Below, one piece after another: positions 28,368 to 37,936 of a stretch of DNA of 64,000 nucleotides. Below the pieces are notes generated by a model. That model did not search any database. It was not told where the DNA came from and was given only the letters and a program-made list of their open reading frames with translations. The stretch is from Pseudomonas sp. GV085. Lineage in GTDB: Bacteria; Pseudomonadota; Gammaproteobacteria; Pseudomonadales; Pseudomonadaceae. Location of the stretch: positions 186,001 through 250,000 of the forward strand of contig NZ_QAOV01000005.1 in NCBI RefSeq assembly GCF_003050925.1. The letters are read 5' to 3'. How positions within the stretch are numbered: the stretch's first letter is position 1; each line of letters begins with the position of its first letter. Position numbers and translations under genes: made by a program.

Positions 28368-28659
28368 GGCCAATCTCCTCGAAGCCTTGTTCCAGACGCA
28401 GGCGCACCACACCGGGCGTCGCGCCGAAATCGTGGATATCGATATCCATGGCCGGTGGCGTCTGGCCGTCGAACATCCGTGCGAACAGATGCTGCCAGCG
28501 TTGCTCGCTGCCATTGACCGAGGTCTGCACGTTGATCGTCAGCTTGCCGGCCTGACCCGGTTCGATCAGCACTTCCAGATCACCCGAGCCGACACAGCCC
28601 ACCAGGGTGCGGCCGCGTGGTGGCTGCCCGGCGGGGAATTCAAAAGATAAGGTTTCCAT
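28360..28659 (-). CDS. mdcC: Malonate decarboxylase acyl carrier protein (delta subunit)
   Basis: This 99-residue ACP carries the covalent dephospho-CoA-type prosthetic group. The attachment serine is Ser25 in VGCVGSGDLEVLIEP, the same position as in characterised homologues. The ATG at 28659 overlaps the mdcB stop (TGATG), and its end overlaps mdcD by eight bases. Small gene, but position, length and motif are unambiguous. Confidence 0.95.
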   Translation of the reverse strand: METLSFEFPAGQPPRGRTLVGCVGSGDLEVLIEPGQAGKLTINVQTSVNGSEQRWQHLFARMFDGQTPPAMDIDIHDFGATPGVVRLRLEQGFEEIGHD

Positions 28660-29534
28660 CAAAACACTCCCTGGATGAGGCCGTCGCCAGACGCGATACG
28701 GTCGATGAACAGGCAGGCTGCGAGCAGGTCGGCAGCACCGCCGGGCGAGGCATTCAACGCGATGAGTTGTTGGTCCAGCTCATGCAGGCGGCGACGTCCG
28801 CCGAGGCTGGCACTGCCACCGGCATCGAGCACCGCCCGGGCACCCAGTTGCATGGTGTTCAGGCCTTCTTCACCGGCGCGGTAAAGCACACAGGTGTCGG
28901 CCAGATTCGTCATGATCGCCAGCAGCGCATCGAGCCGGGCGTTGTGTTCGCCATGACCGGCGGCGCGGCTGCGCAGCAGTTGTGGCAGAGCACGTTGGGT
29001 CACAGCCGGAAAACCGAGTTGCGCTTCTTCACGAGCACCGCGAGCGCCATAGCGTTGGGCGACTTGCGCACCGTGACTGAGCGGACGTGGTGCAAAACGG
29101 TCGTCGAGCAAGGCCAACCGCGCAGCACGTATCGCCACGCTATTGGCGCTGCAGGATTGAGGTTCCAGTGCAGCGGCAGTGACCAACAGGCCCAAGGCCC
29201 AGATCGCCCCGCGATGGGTGTTCACGCCGCCGGTGGTGTCGAGCATCGCTTGCTCGCCTTCGCGACCAATGCGGCCCACGGCTTCGCGCAGGGGCGAGCC
29301 GACTTCGCCGAACTCGATGGCTGCTTCAGCCATTTCTTTAAAAGCCGGCCACAACGACAACGCCGAAGCGTGCATCAGCCCCAGGTGTAAATCGGTGTGG
29401 GCGCCATTGCCGCGACGGTCGACCAGTGCCGGTTTCGGCGACAGATCAGCTTCGTCGATCAGTGCGTCCACCGCCAGGTCCGCCAGCCGTTCGGCCAGGC
29501 TCAGGCTTTTGGGTTGCAGGTTAAGTGCGTGCAT
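28659..29534 (-). CDS. mdcB: Triphosphoribosyl-dephospho-CoA synthase
   Basis: A 291-residue CitG/MdcB family enzyme making the precursor of the MdcC prosthetic group from ATP and dephospho-CoA. Seen are [48 protein letters not shown] (split by a charged patch) and GAIWALGLL, all conserved in the family. The ATG at 29534 shares its A with the mdcA stop (TAATG). The 16 in-frame codons further upstream overlap mdcA and are rejected. Confidence 0.94.
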   Translation of the reverse strand: MHALNLQPKSLSLAERLADLAVDALIDEADLSPKPALVDRRGNGAHTDLHLGLMHASALSLWPAFKEMAEAAIEFGEVGSPLREAVGRIGREGEQAMLDTTGGVNTHRGAIWALGLLVTAAALEPQSCSANSVAIRAARLALLDDRFAPRPLSHGAQVAQRYGARGAREEAQLGFPAVTQRALPQLLRSRAAGHGEHNARLDALLAIMTNLADTCVLYRAGEEGLNTMQLGARAVLDAGGSASLGGRRRLHELDQQLIALNASPGGAADLLAACLFIDRIASGDGLIQGVF

Positions 29535-31204
29535 TACCAGCTCCTGAACTTGGCGGGCGGGTTGTAGAGGCCACCGGACCATTCCACCAGATCGGCCACG
29601 CTTTTCGCCGCGAGCAATTCGCGAGTGGCATCGGTGCGGCGGATGCCGAGGTCTTCGGGCAAGGCGATCAGGCCTTCGCGACGCATGCGTGCGGTGTCTT
29701 TGGGGTTGTGGCGCAGGCCGATGGCGGTTACCCCGGCGACGGCGGCGATCATCGCCTGGCGCTCTTCCAGCGAGCGCGCCTTGTACAGGTAGGCGATACC
29801 TTCTTCTGTCAGCAGGTGGGTGACGTCGTCGCCATAGACCATGATCGGCGCCAGTGGCATGCCGCTTTTCTTCGCCACATCGACCGCATCGAGGGTTTCA
29901 ACAAAAGTCGGTTTGCCACCCTCCTGGAAGGTTTCGACCATCTGCACCACGAGTTTCTTACCGCGTTCGAGCATGGGCTCGGCCACATCGGTGTTGCGCA
30001 TGTCGAGCCAGGCCGGCGTACCGTGACGACGACCGCGCGGGTCATGGCCCATGTTCGGTGCGCCGCCGAAACCGGCCAGGCGTCCGCGCGTCACGGTGGA
30101 AGAATGACCGTCGCCATCGACTTGCAAAGTCGCGCCGATGAACAGGTCCACCGCGTATTGCCCAGCCAGTTGGCTGAACATCCGATTGGAACGCAGGGAG
30201 CCGTCGCGCCCGGTAAAGAACACGTCCGGCCGTGCCGCAATGTAGTTCTCCATCCCCAACTCAGTGCCGAAGCAATGCACGCTTTCGACCCAACCGCTTT
30301 CAATCGCCGGGATCAGCGTTGGATGCGGGTTGAGCGTCCAGTTGCGGCAAATCTTGCCTTTGAGGCCGAGGGATTCGCCGTAGGTCGGCAGGATCAGTTC
30401 GATGGCGGCCGTGTTGAAACCGATGCCGTGGTTGAGGGACTGCACATTGTGTTTTTCGTAGATGCCGCGGATCGCCATCATCGCCATTAGCACGTGCACC
30501 GGCTTGATGTGCCGTGGATCGCGGGTGAACAGCGGTTCGATATAGAACGGCTTGTCCGCCACCACCACGAAGTCGACCCAGGAGGCGGGAATGTCTACAC
30601 GCGGCAGGTCGCTGACGTCGTCCACCAATTGGTTGACCTGAACGATGACGATGCCGTCGCTGAAGGCCGCCGGCTCGATCAGGGCCGGGGTGTCTTCGGT
30701 GCTCGGCCCGGTGTAGATGTTGCCCGCGCGGTCGGCCATGAACCCGGCCGACAGCACGACGTTGGGAATCAGGTCCACCACCAGCCGTGCGTAAAGTTCG
30801 ATGTAGGTGTGGATCGCGCCGATTTCCAGCAGGCCGTCTTCGAGCAACTGGCTGATGCGCAGGCTTTGAGTGCCGGCGAAAGAGAAGTCGAGCTTGCGCG
30901 CGATGCCGCGCTCGAACAGATCCAGGTGCTCGGTGCGCCCGACGCTGGGCATGATCATGTGCAGGTCATGCAGCTTTGCGGGATCGGCCTTGGCCAGGGA
31001 ACGGGAAAGGAAATCCGCCTGCTTCTGGTTATTGCCTTCGAGCACCACGCGGTCGCCAGGCAGGATCAAGGCCTCCAGCGCCGCGACGATGTTGTCGGTG
31101 GGCAACACCACGCCGTCGGCAAGCCCTCGCACCAGCTCGAGGCGCCGCTGCTTTTCGCTGCGCCGCCGCGTCCATCGCGAGTCGGGGGATATTGTTGTTG
31201 TCAT
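29534..31204 (-). CDS. mdcA: Malonate decarboxylase alpha subunit (acetyl-S-ACP:malonate ACP transferase)
   Basis: A 556-residue CoA-transferase-like subunit, first gene of the malonate cluster. It exchanges acetyl for malonyl on the MdcC thioester so that each cycle releases acetate and CO2. Typical stretches are [40 protein letters not shown] and [17 protein letters not shown]. The start is the ATG at 31204, five bases after TGGAG. The 220 bp upstream (31205-31424) contain the cluster promoter region and REP elements, and no gene. Confidence 0.95.
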   Translation of the reverse strand: MTTTISPDSRWTRRRSEKQRRLELVRGLADGVVLPTDNIVAALEALILPGDRVVLEGNNQKQADFLSRSLAKADPAKLHDLHMIMPSVGRTEHLDLFERGIARKLDFSFAGTQSLRISQLLEDGLLEIGAIHTYIELYARLVVDLIPNVVLSAGFMADRAGNIYTGPSTEDTPALIEPAAFSDGIVIVQVNQLVDDVSDLPRVDIPASWVDFVVVADKPFYIEPLFTRDPRHIKPVHVLMAMMAIRGIYEKHNVQSLNHGIGFNTAAIELILPTYGESLGLKGKICRNWTLNPHPTLIPAIESGWVESVHCFGTELGMENYIAARPDVFFTGRDGSLRSNRMFSQLAGQYAVDLFIGATLQVDGDGHSSTVTRGRLAGFGGAPNMGHDPRGRRHGTPAWLDMRNTDVAEPMLERGKKLVVQMVETFQEGGKPTFVETLDAVDVAKKSGMPLAPIMVYGDDVTHLLTEEGIAYLYKARSLEERQAMIAAVAGVTAIGLRHNPKDTARMRREGLIALPEDLGIRRTDATRELLAAKSVADLVEWSGGLYNPPAKFRSW

Positions 31205-31320
31205 GACCACTCCACGGGTTCGCTGTCGTGGAGCTACCTTAGGAGTGTTGGTCGTAGCGTATCAATCAAGCAGAGTGGCGGATCGTTACGCTCAGGGTAA
31301 TGGTTGTCAGAACTGACGCC

Positions 31321-31394
31321 TTCGCGGGCAAGCCCGCTCCTACAGTGGGTCGGCGGTGCACACAAAACCTTGTAGGTGCGGGCTTGCCCGCGAA
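31321..31394. repeat. REPIN (GCGGGCTTGCCCGC type)
   Basis: Arms TTCGCGGGCAAGCCCGCTCC and TGTAGGTGCGGGCTTGCCCG face each other with a spacer of about 26 bp, between mdcA and chpC. The arm core (GCGGGCTTGCCCGC) differs from the other classes. Confidence 0.85.
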
Positions 31395-31424
31395 GGGGCC
31401 GGTCAGTTCACCGCTGAGTCGGGA

Positions 31425-31886
31425 TCAGTTGACTAACCCGGCATCCACCAACAACCCCTCCAGCGCCAACAGATCCGGCACCTTGGCCACCTGCTCACCC
31501 ACCTGCACCGCCGCCTGCTCCAGCGCGCACAACGGCACATCCACATAACTCAACTGGCTGTCGAGCTTGCAGGAGCGCGGAATGCCCTGCACCAATAGCG
31601 CGATGAACTTCAGCTCGGGGCGCCCGCCGAGGGCGTTGAGAATGACGATCCGCGCGCGTAAACCGATGACGATTTTCTGTCCGCAGGCCGACTCAAAACT
31701 CAGCAGCGGAATCTGCCGGTCGCGCCACGCCACCAGGCCCAGGTACCACGGCGGTGTGTCCAGGTCGAAGGTCCCCGGCTGCTGGTAGTCGATCAGCTCG
31801 GCTACGGCGACGTTGGGCAGGATCAGGTTGCGGTCGGCCAATGGCAGCAGCAGGCCAGTGAGGTTGCTGGTGCGGTGCTCAAGCAT
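31425..31886 (-). CDS. chpC: CheW-like coupling protein of the Chp system
   Basis: A 153-residue CheW-domain protein (LPLADRNLILPNVAVAELID, WYLGLVAWRDRQIPLLSFE). It is the last gene of the pil/chp chemosensory operon and starts inside the end of chpA (eight-base overlap). In P. aeruginosa ChpC links extra receptors to ChpA. The ATG at 31886 is chosen; the longer open frame starting at 31946 lies wholly in the chpA coding region. Confidence 0.85.
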   Translation of the reverse strand: MLEHRTSNLTGLLLPLADRNLILPNVAVAELIDYQQPGTFDLDTPPWYLGLVAWRDRQIPLLSFESACGQKIVIGLRARIVILNALGGRPELKFIALLVQGIPRSCKLDSQLSYVDVPLCALEQAAVQVGEQVAKVPDLLALEGLLVDAGLVN

Positions 31887-34800
31887 GGGTCTTGCTCCAC
31901 AAGGCGATGCTTTCGAGCAGCACCGATTCCTGGTACGGCTTGCCAAGGTAGTCGTTGACGCCGATGGCCATGGCGCGGTCGCGGTGTTTCTGTCCGGTGC
32001 GGGAGGTGATCATGATGATCGGCAGGTGTCGCAGACGTTCGTCATTGCGCACCTGGGTCGCGACTTCGAAGCCATCCATGCGCGGCATCTCGATGTCCAG
32101 CAGCATCAGGTCGGGCACGTGTTCTTCCAGCAGCAGCATGGCATCGACTCCATCCTTGGCAGTCAGCACGCTCATGCCGTGGCGTTCGAGCAAGCGGCTG
32201 GTGACCTTGCGCACGGTGACCGAGTCGTCGACCACCATCACCAGCAGCGGCCGATGCGGCTCGGCCTCGACCTCTTGTCCTGGCGGACGCTGGGGCACAC
32301 GGGCCTGCATGGCGCGGATCGGCGCCAGCAAATCCAGAATCAGCACCACCCGGCCGTCCCCGAGAATCGTCGCCCCGGATACCCCTTGCACCGCCGCGAA
32401 CTGCGGCCCCAGGCTCTTGACCACGATTTCGCGAGTGCCGGCCATGGCGTCCACCAGCACCGCGATGTGCCGCTCATTGCACTGCACCAGCAACACCGGA
32501 AGTGGCAGGCTCTGGCCCAACAGCTTCGGGCGCGGGCTGGTTTTCAGCAACTCACCCAGGTAGCACAGCTCGTAACGTTGTCCGGCGTATTCGTAGGTCG
32601 GCGAATCGAAACGGAAATACCCTTCGAGTTCATTGGGCAGGACACGAACGATGCTATCGATGGTATTGAGCGGGATCGCGTATTGGTCCTCTCCGCACTG
32701 CACCATCAACGCCCGGTTGACCGAGACGGTGAACGGCAGGCGAATGCGGAAATGCACGCCCTGCCCGGGCACCGAGTCGATGCTCATGGTGCCGCCCAGT
32801 TGCCGCACCTCTTCGTGCACCACGTCCATGCCGACGCCGCGCCCGGAGATCTGGGTGATTTTTTCGGCGGTGGAAAACCCCGGTTGCAGGATGAACTGCA
32901 ACACGTCGTGATCACTGATGACACTGTCCGGGGCGAGCAGGCCGCGCTTGATCGCCTTGCGCCGCACCGCGTCCAGCGGCACACCGGCGCCGTCGTCGCG
33001 GATGTCGAAAATGATGTCGCCCCCTTCGCGCAGCAGATCGAGGGTGATTTTGCCCTTGGCCGGTTTCCCCGCCGCCAGCCGTGCTTCGACGGACTCCAGG
33101 CCGTGGTCGACGGCGTTGCGCAGCATGTGTTCCAGCGGTGCGGCCATGCGTTCGAGAACGTTGCGATCCATCTCGCCTTCGGCGTTATCGACGATGAAAT
33201 CCACGTCCTTGCCCAGTTCACTGGACACCTGCCGGACGATGCGCTGCAAACGCGGGAGCATGCGTTCGAACGGCACCATGCGCGTGCGCATCAGGCCTTC
33301 CTGCAATTCTGTGTTGATGCGGCCCTGCTGTTGCAGCAGGTTTTCCGTGTCCTGATTGCGTCGCTCGAGGGTTTCCTTGAGGTCGAGCAAGTCAGAGGCC
33401 GATTCGAACAGCGCCCGGGACAACTGCTGCAACTGCGAATGGCGGTCCATTTCCAGCGGGTCGAATTCCTCGTACCCCAGGCGTTCGGCGTCGACTTGCT
33501 GGCGGCTGAGGATCCGTCCCTGGGTTTCGGTATCGAGGCGGCGCAACTGGTCGCGCATGCGCTCGATGGTGGTCTCCATCTCATTCAGGGCGATGTGCGC
33601 ATCGTTGACCTGCTGTTCGATCCGGCCACGGAAGATCGATGTTTCACCGGCCAGGTTGACCAGATCGTCGAGCAGCTCCGCCGAGACCTTGACCATGTCG
33701 GTGCCGGCATCGGACGGCGGCGCCAGCGGCTCCGCCTTGGGCGTGGCCGGCGGAGCAATCGGCGCGGGGGCTTCAAGCACGGCCGGGTGGCTGAAGTTCC
33801 TGATCGCATCGATCAAACGGTCGGCGGGCGGCATCGGTTCACCGGCGCGGGCCGCGTCGAGCATCTGCGCCAAGCGGTCATGGCTGCGCTGCAACAGCGC
33901 GAACAACGGCTCCGTCGGTTGCAACTCGCCGGTGGACAGGCCTTCGTAGAGGAACTCCAGTTCATGGGCCAGATCACCAATCGCGGCGATTTCCACCATG
34001 CGCGCGCCGCCCTTGAGGGTGTGCAGGTCGCGCAGCAGGGTTTCCACTTCCTGCCGATTCGAAGGCTGGGCCTGCCAGCGCTCCAGCGCCGCCCCGGAGC
34101 TTTCGATGATGTCGAAACCTTCCTCGAGGAATATTTCCAGCAATTGCGGATCATGCGCAGCCGAGTCGTTGCCGGTCGCCTGCCGGGCCGTCTCGGTGCC
34201 GCCCGCGTAGCTCTGACGGTAGGCACGCATGGCTTCGATCAGCTCACGGGAGTCGTCCAGTGGCTGGTTGGGCTGCAACTGTTCAAGGTACAACGCCAAT
34301 CGCTCATGGCTCTGTTTGAGCAGCACCGCCAGTGAATCACTGAAGGCATAACGACGGTCCACCAAGCCCTGGTAAAGGCTTTCCAGTTCATGGGCCAGAT
34401 CGCCGACCGGCCCGATCTCGGCCATGCGTGCGCCGCCCTTGAGGGTGTGCAAATCCCGTTGCAGGGACGACAGCGGCGCGGCGTTGTCCGGGTCGCGCAA
34501 CCAACGCTGCAAGGCCTGACCGGCGCTGTCGAGGATATCCACCGCTTCTTCAAGGAAGATCGCAACGATTTCCGCATCCAGCTCGCGCCCCTCTCCTGTA
34601 GGAGCGAGCTCGCTCGCGATGGGCTCACCGGCGCCGCGTTTATCCAATGACAACGCGTCATCGTTAACGTCCATCGCGAGCGAGCTCGCTCCTACAGGGG
34701 CGGGGGGTAGCGTGCGCTCAAGTTCGGCGGTGGCATCGGACAGGTCACGGATGCTCAGGCTACGGCTGCCATCGCTGCGGATCAGGCCCATGGCCGACGG

Positions 34801-37800
34801 GTCGAGGCTCTCGTCGAGCAGTTTGCGCAAGGCCCTGATCCGTTGTGGCTGCGGGCTGACTTCCTGACCGGCAGCCAGTTCGTCGAGCATGTTGATCAGC
34901 GCTTCGTGGGCACCCTGTGCCTCATGGAAAAACCGCTCGCTGACCGCCAGGCTGCTTTCTTCCACGGCCCCGTACAGGTCGAGCAACGCTTCGCACAGCT
35001 CATCCACCGGGTGCAGGTCGGCCAGATGGGCGCCTTCGCCGAGGGTGGTCAATTCGTCCAGCAGTGCGCTGAGTTCCTGACGTTCGCCGGGGTGTTGCTG
35101 CCAACGCTGCAACAGGCTTTCGGCGTCCAGCAGGATGTCCATGCCCTGGGCGAGGAAGTTGTTGATCAGTTGCGGATCGCGCTTGATCCGCAGCCCGGTG
35201 TTCGGCGTGTTCAGAAGGTTTTCCAGACGCTCGGCCAGCAGCGCCCTGGCTCGCTCGGTCAAATCCCGGGCGCCGGGAATTTCCGCCAGCGGATCAGTCT
35301 TGAGCTGGCGCAAGCCGAGGCGAAACAATCCTTCAGCTTCCAGCAGCAATTCGACTTCATCCAGATCCAGCGCGATCAGATGCGCCTTGTACTCCCGGGC
35401 CAGTTGATCCAGCGGTGCGGCCAGCTCGGCAATCGGCAACACACCGGCCATGGAGGCACTGCCCTTGAGGGTGTGCAAGGCGCGCTGCAATTCGTCGCTG
35501 GCCGGCAACGGCACATGTTCGGCGGCCTTATCAAGGAAGCGATTGAGGCTGCCCAAGTGGGTTTCAGCCTCTTTGCGGAAGATCTCCAGCAACAGCGGGT
35601 CGAGGGCCGCGACATCCTGCGTATCCTCATCGGACACCTGCTCATCGCCCTTGGCCAGGGCATGGGCGGAGGCGGCCAACTGATCGACATCGTTGCGCTG
35701 GCGCTGGGCATTGGCGGCGTATTCAGCCACCAGCTCCGGAAGCAGCTGCAGCACATCGCCGATCAGTTGCTGCACCGCAGCGCCCGGTTCCACGCTGCCT
35801 TCCAGTACGCGATTGAGCAGGTTTTCCACGGCCCAGGCCAGCTCGCCCAGCACCAGAGCGCGCACCATGCGACCACTGCCCTTGAGGGTATGGAAGGCAC
35901 GGCGCAGCTCACTCAGGGCCGAGCGGTTTTCAGGGTTGACCGACCAGCCCGGCAAGTACTCGCGCAGGATCTCCAGGACTTCGTCGGTTTCTTCGAGGAA
36001 CACCTCACGCAGTTCCTCGTCCACCGGCTCTTCGCCTGCTGGCGGCGGCAGCAGGCTGCCCGGAATGTTCAGGGCGGGTGGATTCAGGCTCGAAACCGGG
36101 CTGGCAAGCACATCGGCCAGGGTCTGGACGGTCTGCGGATCATCCAGCTCCTGCATCATTTGCATCACCTGCGCTTCGGTCGGGTTGAGCGCATCATCAA
36201 GCACTGGCACATGCTGCTCACTGGGGAAAAACCCGAGGCTGGCCAGGCTTTTTTCCGCGACATCGAGCAGGTTTTCACCCTGCGTTTGCGGGTCATCGCT
36301 GAGGCGCTCGAGGTAGTACTCGATGCTGGTGATCACGTCGGCCAGGCTGTCCAGTTCCTGCCAACCCGGTTGACCCGGTTCGAGCATCAGGTGCTCGCGG
36401 ATAAAGTGATTGCAGGTTTCGACCAGGCTCGCCGCCCGGCCCAGCGGAATCATCGCCAGCGCGCCGCGCACCTGGGTCAGCAAGGCCGGCAGCGCCTGCA
36501 AATACTGGCGGTCCCAATCGGCGTCGATGTAGTCGACGATCATGTCCTTGGCCTGCTGCAAACAGATGCGGGCCTCCTTGATCACGATCTGATGGATCTG
36601 CGTCAGGTCGGTGGTCGGCAGGCGATTGTCATCCTGGCTCTCCGGTTCCACGGTACCGACCATGCCGGCCAGCGTCGCTTCGACGTACAACAAGGCCCCG
36701 GCAACGTCCATGAGGATCGCATCGTTGGGTTCGCGCTGACCCTGGGCGAGGCTGAGCACCACCGCCAATTGATCGATGATCACCTTGCGCGGCTGGCCGA
36801 AGCCCAGCACCGCCAGGGTGTCGGCGATTTGCCGCAGCGGTGCCAGCAGGCTCTCGAGGTCAGAGGTGTGCTGGCGGTCACTGCGCACGAACAGATCCAG
36901 ACGTTCCTTGACCCGCACCAGCTCTTCGCACAGCGCTGCCAGCACCGAGCGCATGGCGTCACGGTCGGGACCGGCCAGCCGCGCGCGTTCTTCATCGACC
37001 ATCGCGCTGTCGGGCAGCGCGTCGTCCAGTGAGTAGCGTTCTTTCATGGTCAGCATCTGCCCGGTGGGATGTTCGGCCTTTGCAATGTAAAACAGCAAAC
37101 TCTTGAGCAGCTCCGGCGGGGCCGGCTGGTTGATGCCGGGCATGCCTTGTTCGAGCAGGCGCTTGAGTTCCTTGTCGGCATCCTTGAACAGGCTGCGCAA
37201 AGCCGGGCTGTTGGCGATCGCACCGCCCTGCATGCCTTCGACCAGCGCCGATGCCACCTGCCATAACGGGCTCAGGGGTGCATTGGCGCACAGTGCTTCG
37301 AGGCGGGTGAAGACCTTGGCCAGGTAATCGAGATTGGTGTCGTTGTCCTGTTCACGCAGGAAACCGACCAGCGCCATTTGCAGCATCTGCCGCAGCTTGC
37401 GCAGCACATTGGGCAATTCGGCCGGCTCCAGCTGCGCCAGCGTATCTGCGTCCAGCGCCAGTAACTCGGGCAATTGCGGGCTGAACAGGCTGGTTTCCGA
37501 CAGCAGGCTTTCGCCGCGGGCACTGCGCAGGTCGTTGATCAGTGGCAACACCACCAGAGGCAAGTCGCGACGCGCGCCTTGCACCCGGTCGAGGTAGATC
37601 GGCAGCTGCCCGAGGGCCTGCATCAACAGGTGCAACGCCTCGTCGCGATGGCTGACACGGTTGTCCTGCAAGGCCATGGCCAGTTGTTCCATTTCTTCGG
37701 CGAGCAACGCCGCGCCGTAGAACTCGACCATCTGCAAACTGCCGTGGACCTGATGAATGCACGAAAGGCAATCATCCAGCGCTTGCGTCGCCTGCGGGTC

Positions 37801-37917
37801 ATCGAGCAGGTTTTCAATCGCGTGATGAGCCTGTTTCAGCGTTTCGGCAATCTCGCCCTTGACCCATTCGAGGGCCACATAGTCGTGCCGATCCCCCATA
37901 ACCACTTCAGTCACCAT
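31879..37917 (-). CDS. chpA: Chemosensory hybrid histidine kinase ChpA, carrying an in-frame REPIN
   Basis: A 2012-residue CheA-type kinase controlling type IV pili. In order: an N-terminal HPt-like domain (CIHQVHGSLQMVEFYG, about residue 50), a degenerate HPt region, and four HPt domains with HTLKGS/HTLKGG motifs at about 672, 809, 1154 and 1297. Then come a CheA dimerisation and ATPase domain (NAVDHGLE near 1601; DIRDDGAGVPLDAV), a CheW-like domain, and a C-terminal receiver (VDDSVTVRKVTSRL, phospho-Asp in LMLLDIEMPRMDG near 1938). About residues 1073-1107 are encoded by a complete REPIN in the linker before the third HTLKG domain. The start ATG at 37917 lies 19 bp after pilJ; an ATG six codons later is an alternative. 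Confidence 0.95.
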   Translation of the reverse strand: MVTEVVMGDRHDYVALEWVKGEIAETLKQAHHAIENLLDDPQATQALDDCLSCIHQVHGSLQMVEFYGAALLAEEMEQLAMALQDNRVSHRDEALHLLMQALGQLPIYLDRVQGARRDLPLVVLPLINDLRSARGESLLSETSLFSPQLPELLALDADTLAQLEPAELPNVLRKLRQMLQMALVGFLREQDNDTNLDYLAKVFTRLEALCANAPLSPLWQVASALVEGMQGGAIANSPALRSLFKDADKELKRLLEQGMPGINQPAPPELLKSLLFYIAKAEHPTGQMLTMKERYSLDDALPDSAMVDEERARLAGPDRDAMRSVLAALCEELVRVKERLDLFVRSDRQHTSDLESLLAPLRQIADTLAVLGFGQPRKVIIDQLAVVLSLAQGQREPNDAILMDVAGALLYVEATLAGMVGTVEPESQDDNRLPTTDLTQIHQIVIKEARICLQQAKDMIVDYIDADWDRQYLQALPALLTQVRGALAMIPLGRAASLVETCNHFIREHLMLEPGQPGWQELDSLADVITSIEYYLERLSDDPQTQGENLLDVAEKSLASLGFFPSEQHVPVLDDALNPTEAQVMQMMQELDDPQTVQTLADVLASPVSSLNPPALNIPGSLLPPPAGEEPVDEELREVFLEETDEVLEILREYLPGWSVNPENRSALSELRRAFHTLKGSGRMVRALVLGELAWAVENLLNRVLEGSVEPGAAVQQLIGDVLQLLPELVAEYAANAQRQRNDVDQLAASAHALAKGDEQVSDEDTQDVAALDPLLLEIFRKEAETHLGSLNRFLDKAAEHVPLPASDELQRALHTLKGSASMAGVLPIAELAAPLDQLAREYKAHLIALDLDEVELLLEAEGLFRLGLRQLKTDPLAEIPGARDLTERARALLAERLENLLNTPNTGLRIKRDPQLINNFLAQGMDILLDAESLLQRWQQHPGERQELSALLDELTTLGEGAHLADLHPVDELCEALLDLYGAVEESSLAVSERFFHEAQGAHEALINMLDELAAGQEVSPQPQRIRALRKLLDESLDPSAMGLIRSDGSRSLSIRDLSDATAELERTLPPAPVGASSLAMDVNDDALSLDKRGAGEPIASELAPTGEGRELDAEIVAIFLEEAVDILDSAGQALQRWLRDPDNAAPLSSLQRDLHTLKGGARMAEIGPVGDLAHELESLYQGLVDRRYAFSDSLAVLLKQSHERLALYLEQLQPNQPLDDSRELIEAMRAYRQSYAGGTETARQATGNDSAAHDPQLLEIFLEEGFDIIESSGAALERWQAQPSNRQEVETLLRDLHTLKGGARMVEIAAIGDLAHELEFLYEGLSTGELQPTEPLFALLQRSHDRLAQMLDAARAGEPMPPADRLIDAIRNFSHPAVLEAPAPIAPPATPKAEPLAPPSDAGTDMVKVSAELLDDLVNLAGETSIFRGRIEQQVNDAHIALNEMETTIERMRDQLRRLDTETQGRILSRQQVDAERLGYEEFDPLEMDRHSQLQQLSRALFESASDLLDLKETLERRNQDTENLLQQQGRINTELQEGLMRTRMVPFERMLPRLQRIVRQVSSELGKDVDFIVDNAEGEMDRNVLERMAAPLEHMLRNAVDHGLESVEARLAAGKPAKGKITLDLLREGGDIIFDIRDDGAGVPLDAVRRKAIKRGLLAPDSVISDHDVLQFILQPGFSTAEKITQISGRGVGMDVVHEEVRQLGGTMSIDSVPGQGVHFRIRLPFTVSVNRALMVQCGEDQYAIPLNTIDSIVRVLPNELEGYFRFDSPTYEYAGQRYELCYLGELLKTSPRPKLLGQSLPLPVLLVQCNERHIAVLVDAMAGTREIVVKSLGPQFAAVQGVSGATILGDGRVVLILDLLAPIRAMQARVPQRPPGQEVEAEPHRPLLVMVVDDSVTVRKVTSRLLERHGMSVLTAKDGVDAMLLLEEHVPDLMLLDIEMPRMDGFEVATQVRNDERLRHLPIIMITSRTGQKHRDRAMAIGVNDYLGKPYQESVLLESIALWSKTHA
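34595..34698. repeat. REPIN (class A) inside the chpA coding sequence
   Basis: A 104-bp element with perfect 28-bp inverted arms (CCTGTAGGAGCGAGCTCGCT... at 34595-34622 and its exact complement at 34671-34698). The spacer shares GCGTTTATCCA and CGTTAACGTCCATCGCGAG with the intergenic REPIN at 8525. It contains no stop in the chpA frame and is translated as a segment including GASSLAMDVNDDALSLDKR and ASELAPTG. Confidence 0.97.
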
Positions 37918-37936
37918 AGTTCTACCCGCGGGCGAT

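Noticed and set aside
28368..28514. 49-codon N-terminal extension of MdcD
   Set aside because: It overlaps mdcC in another frame; the ATG at 28367 has GAGGAG and matches the family start.
31813..37032. Very long open frames on the plus strand opposite chpA (31813-34335 and 34843-37032)
   Set aside because: They mirror the chpA codons in a GC-rich genome, show no recognisable domain, and chpA itself has a full set of conserved domains.
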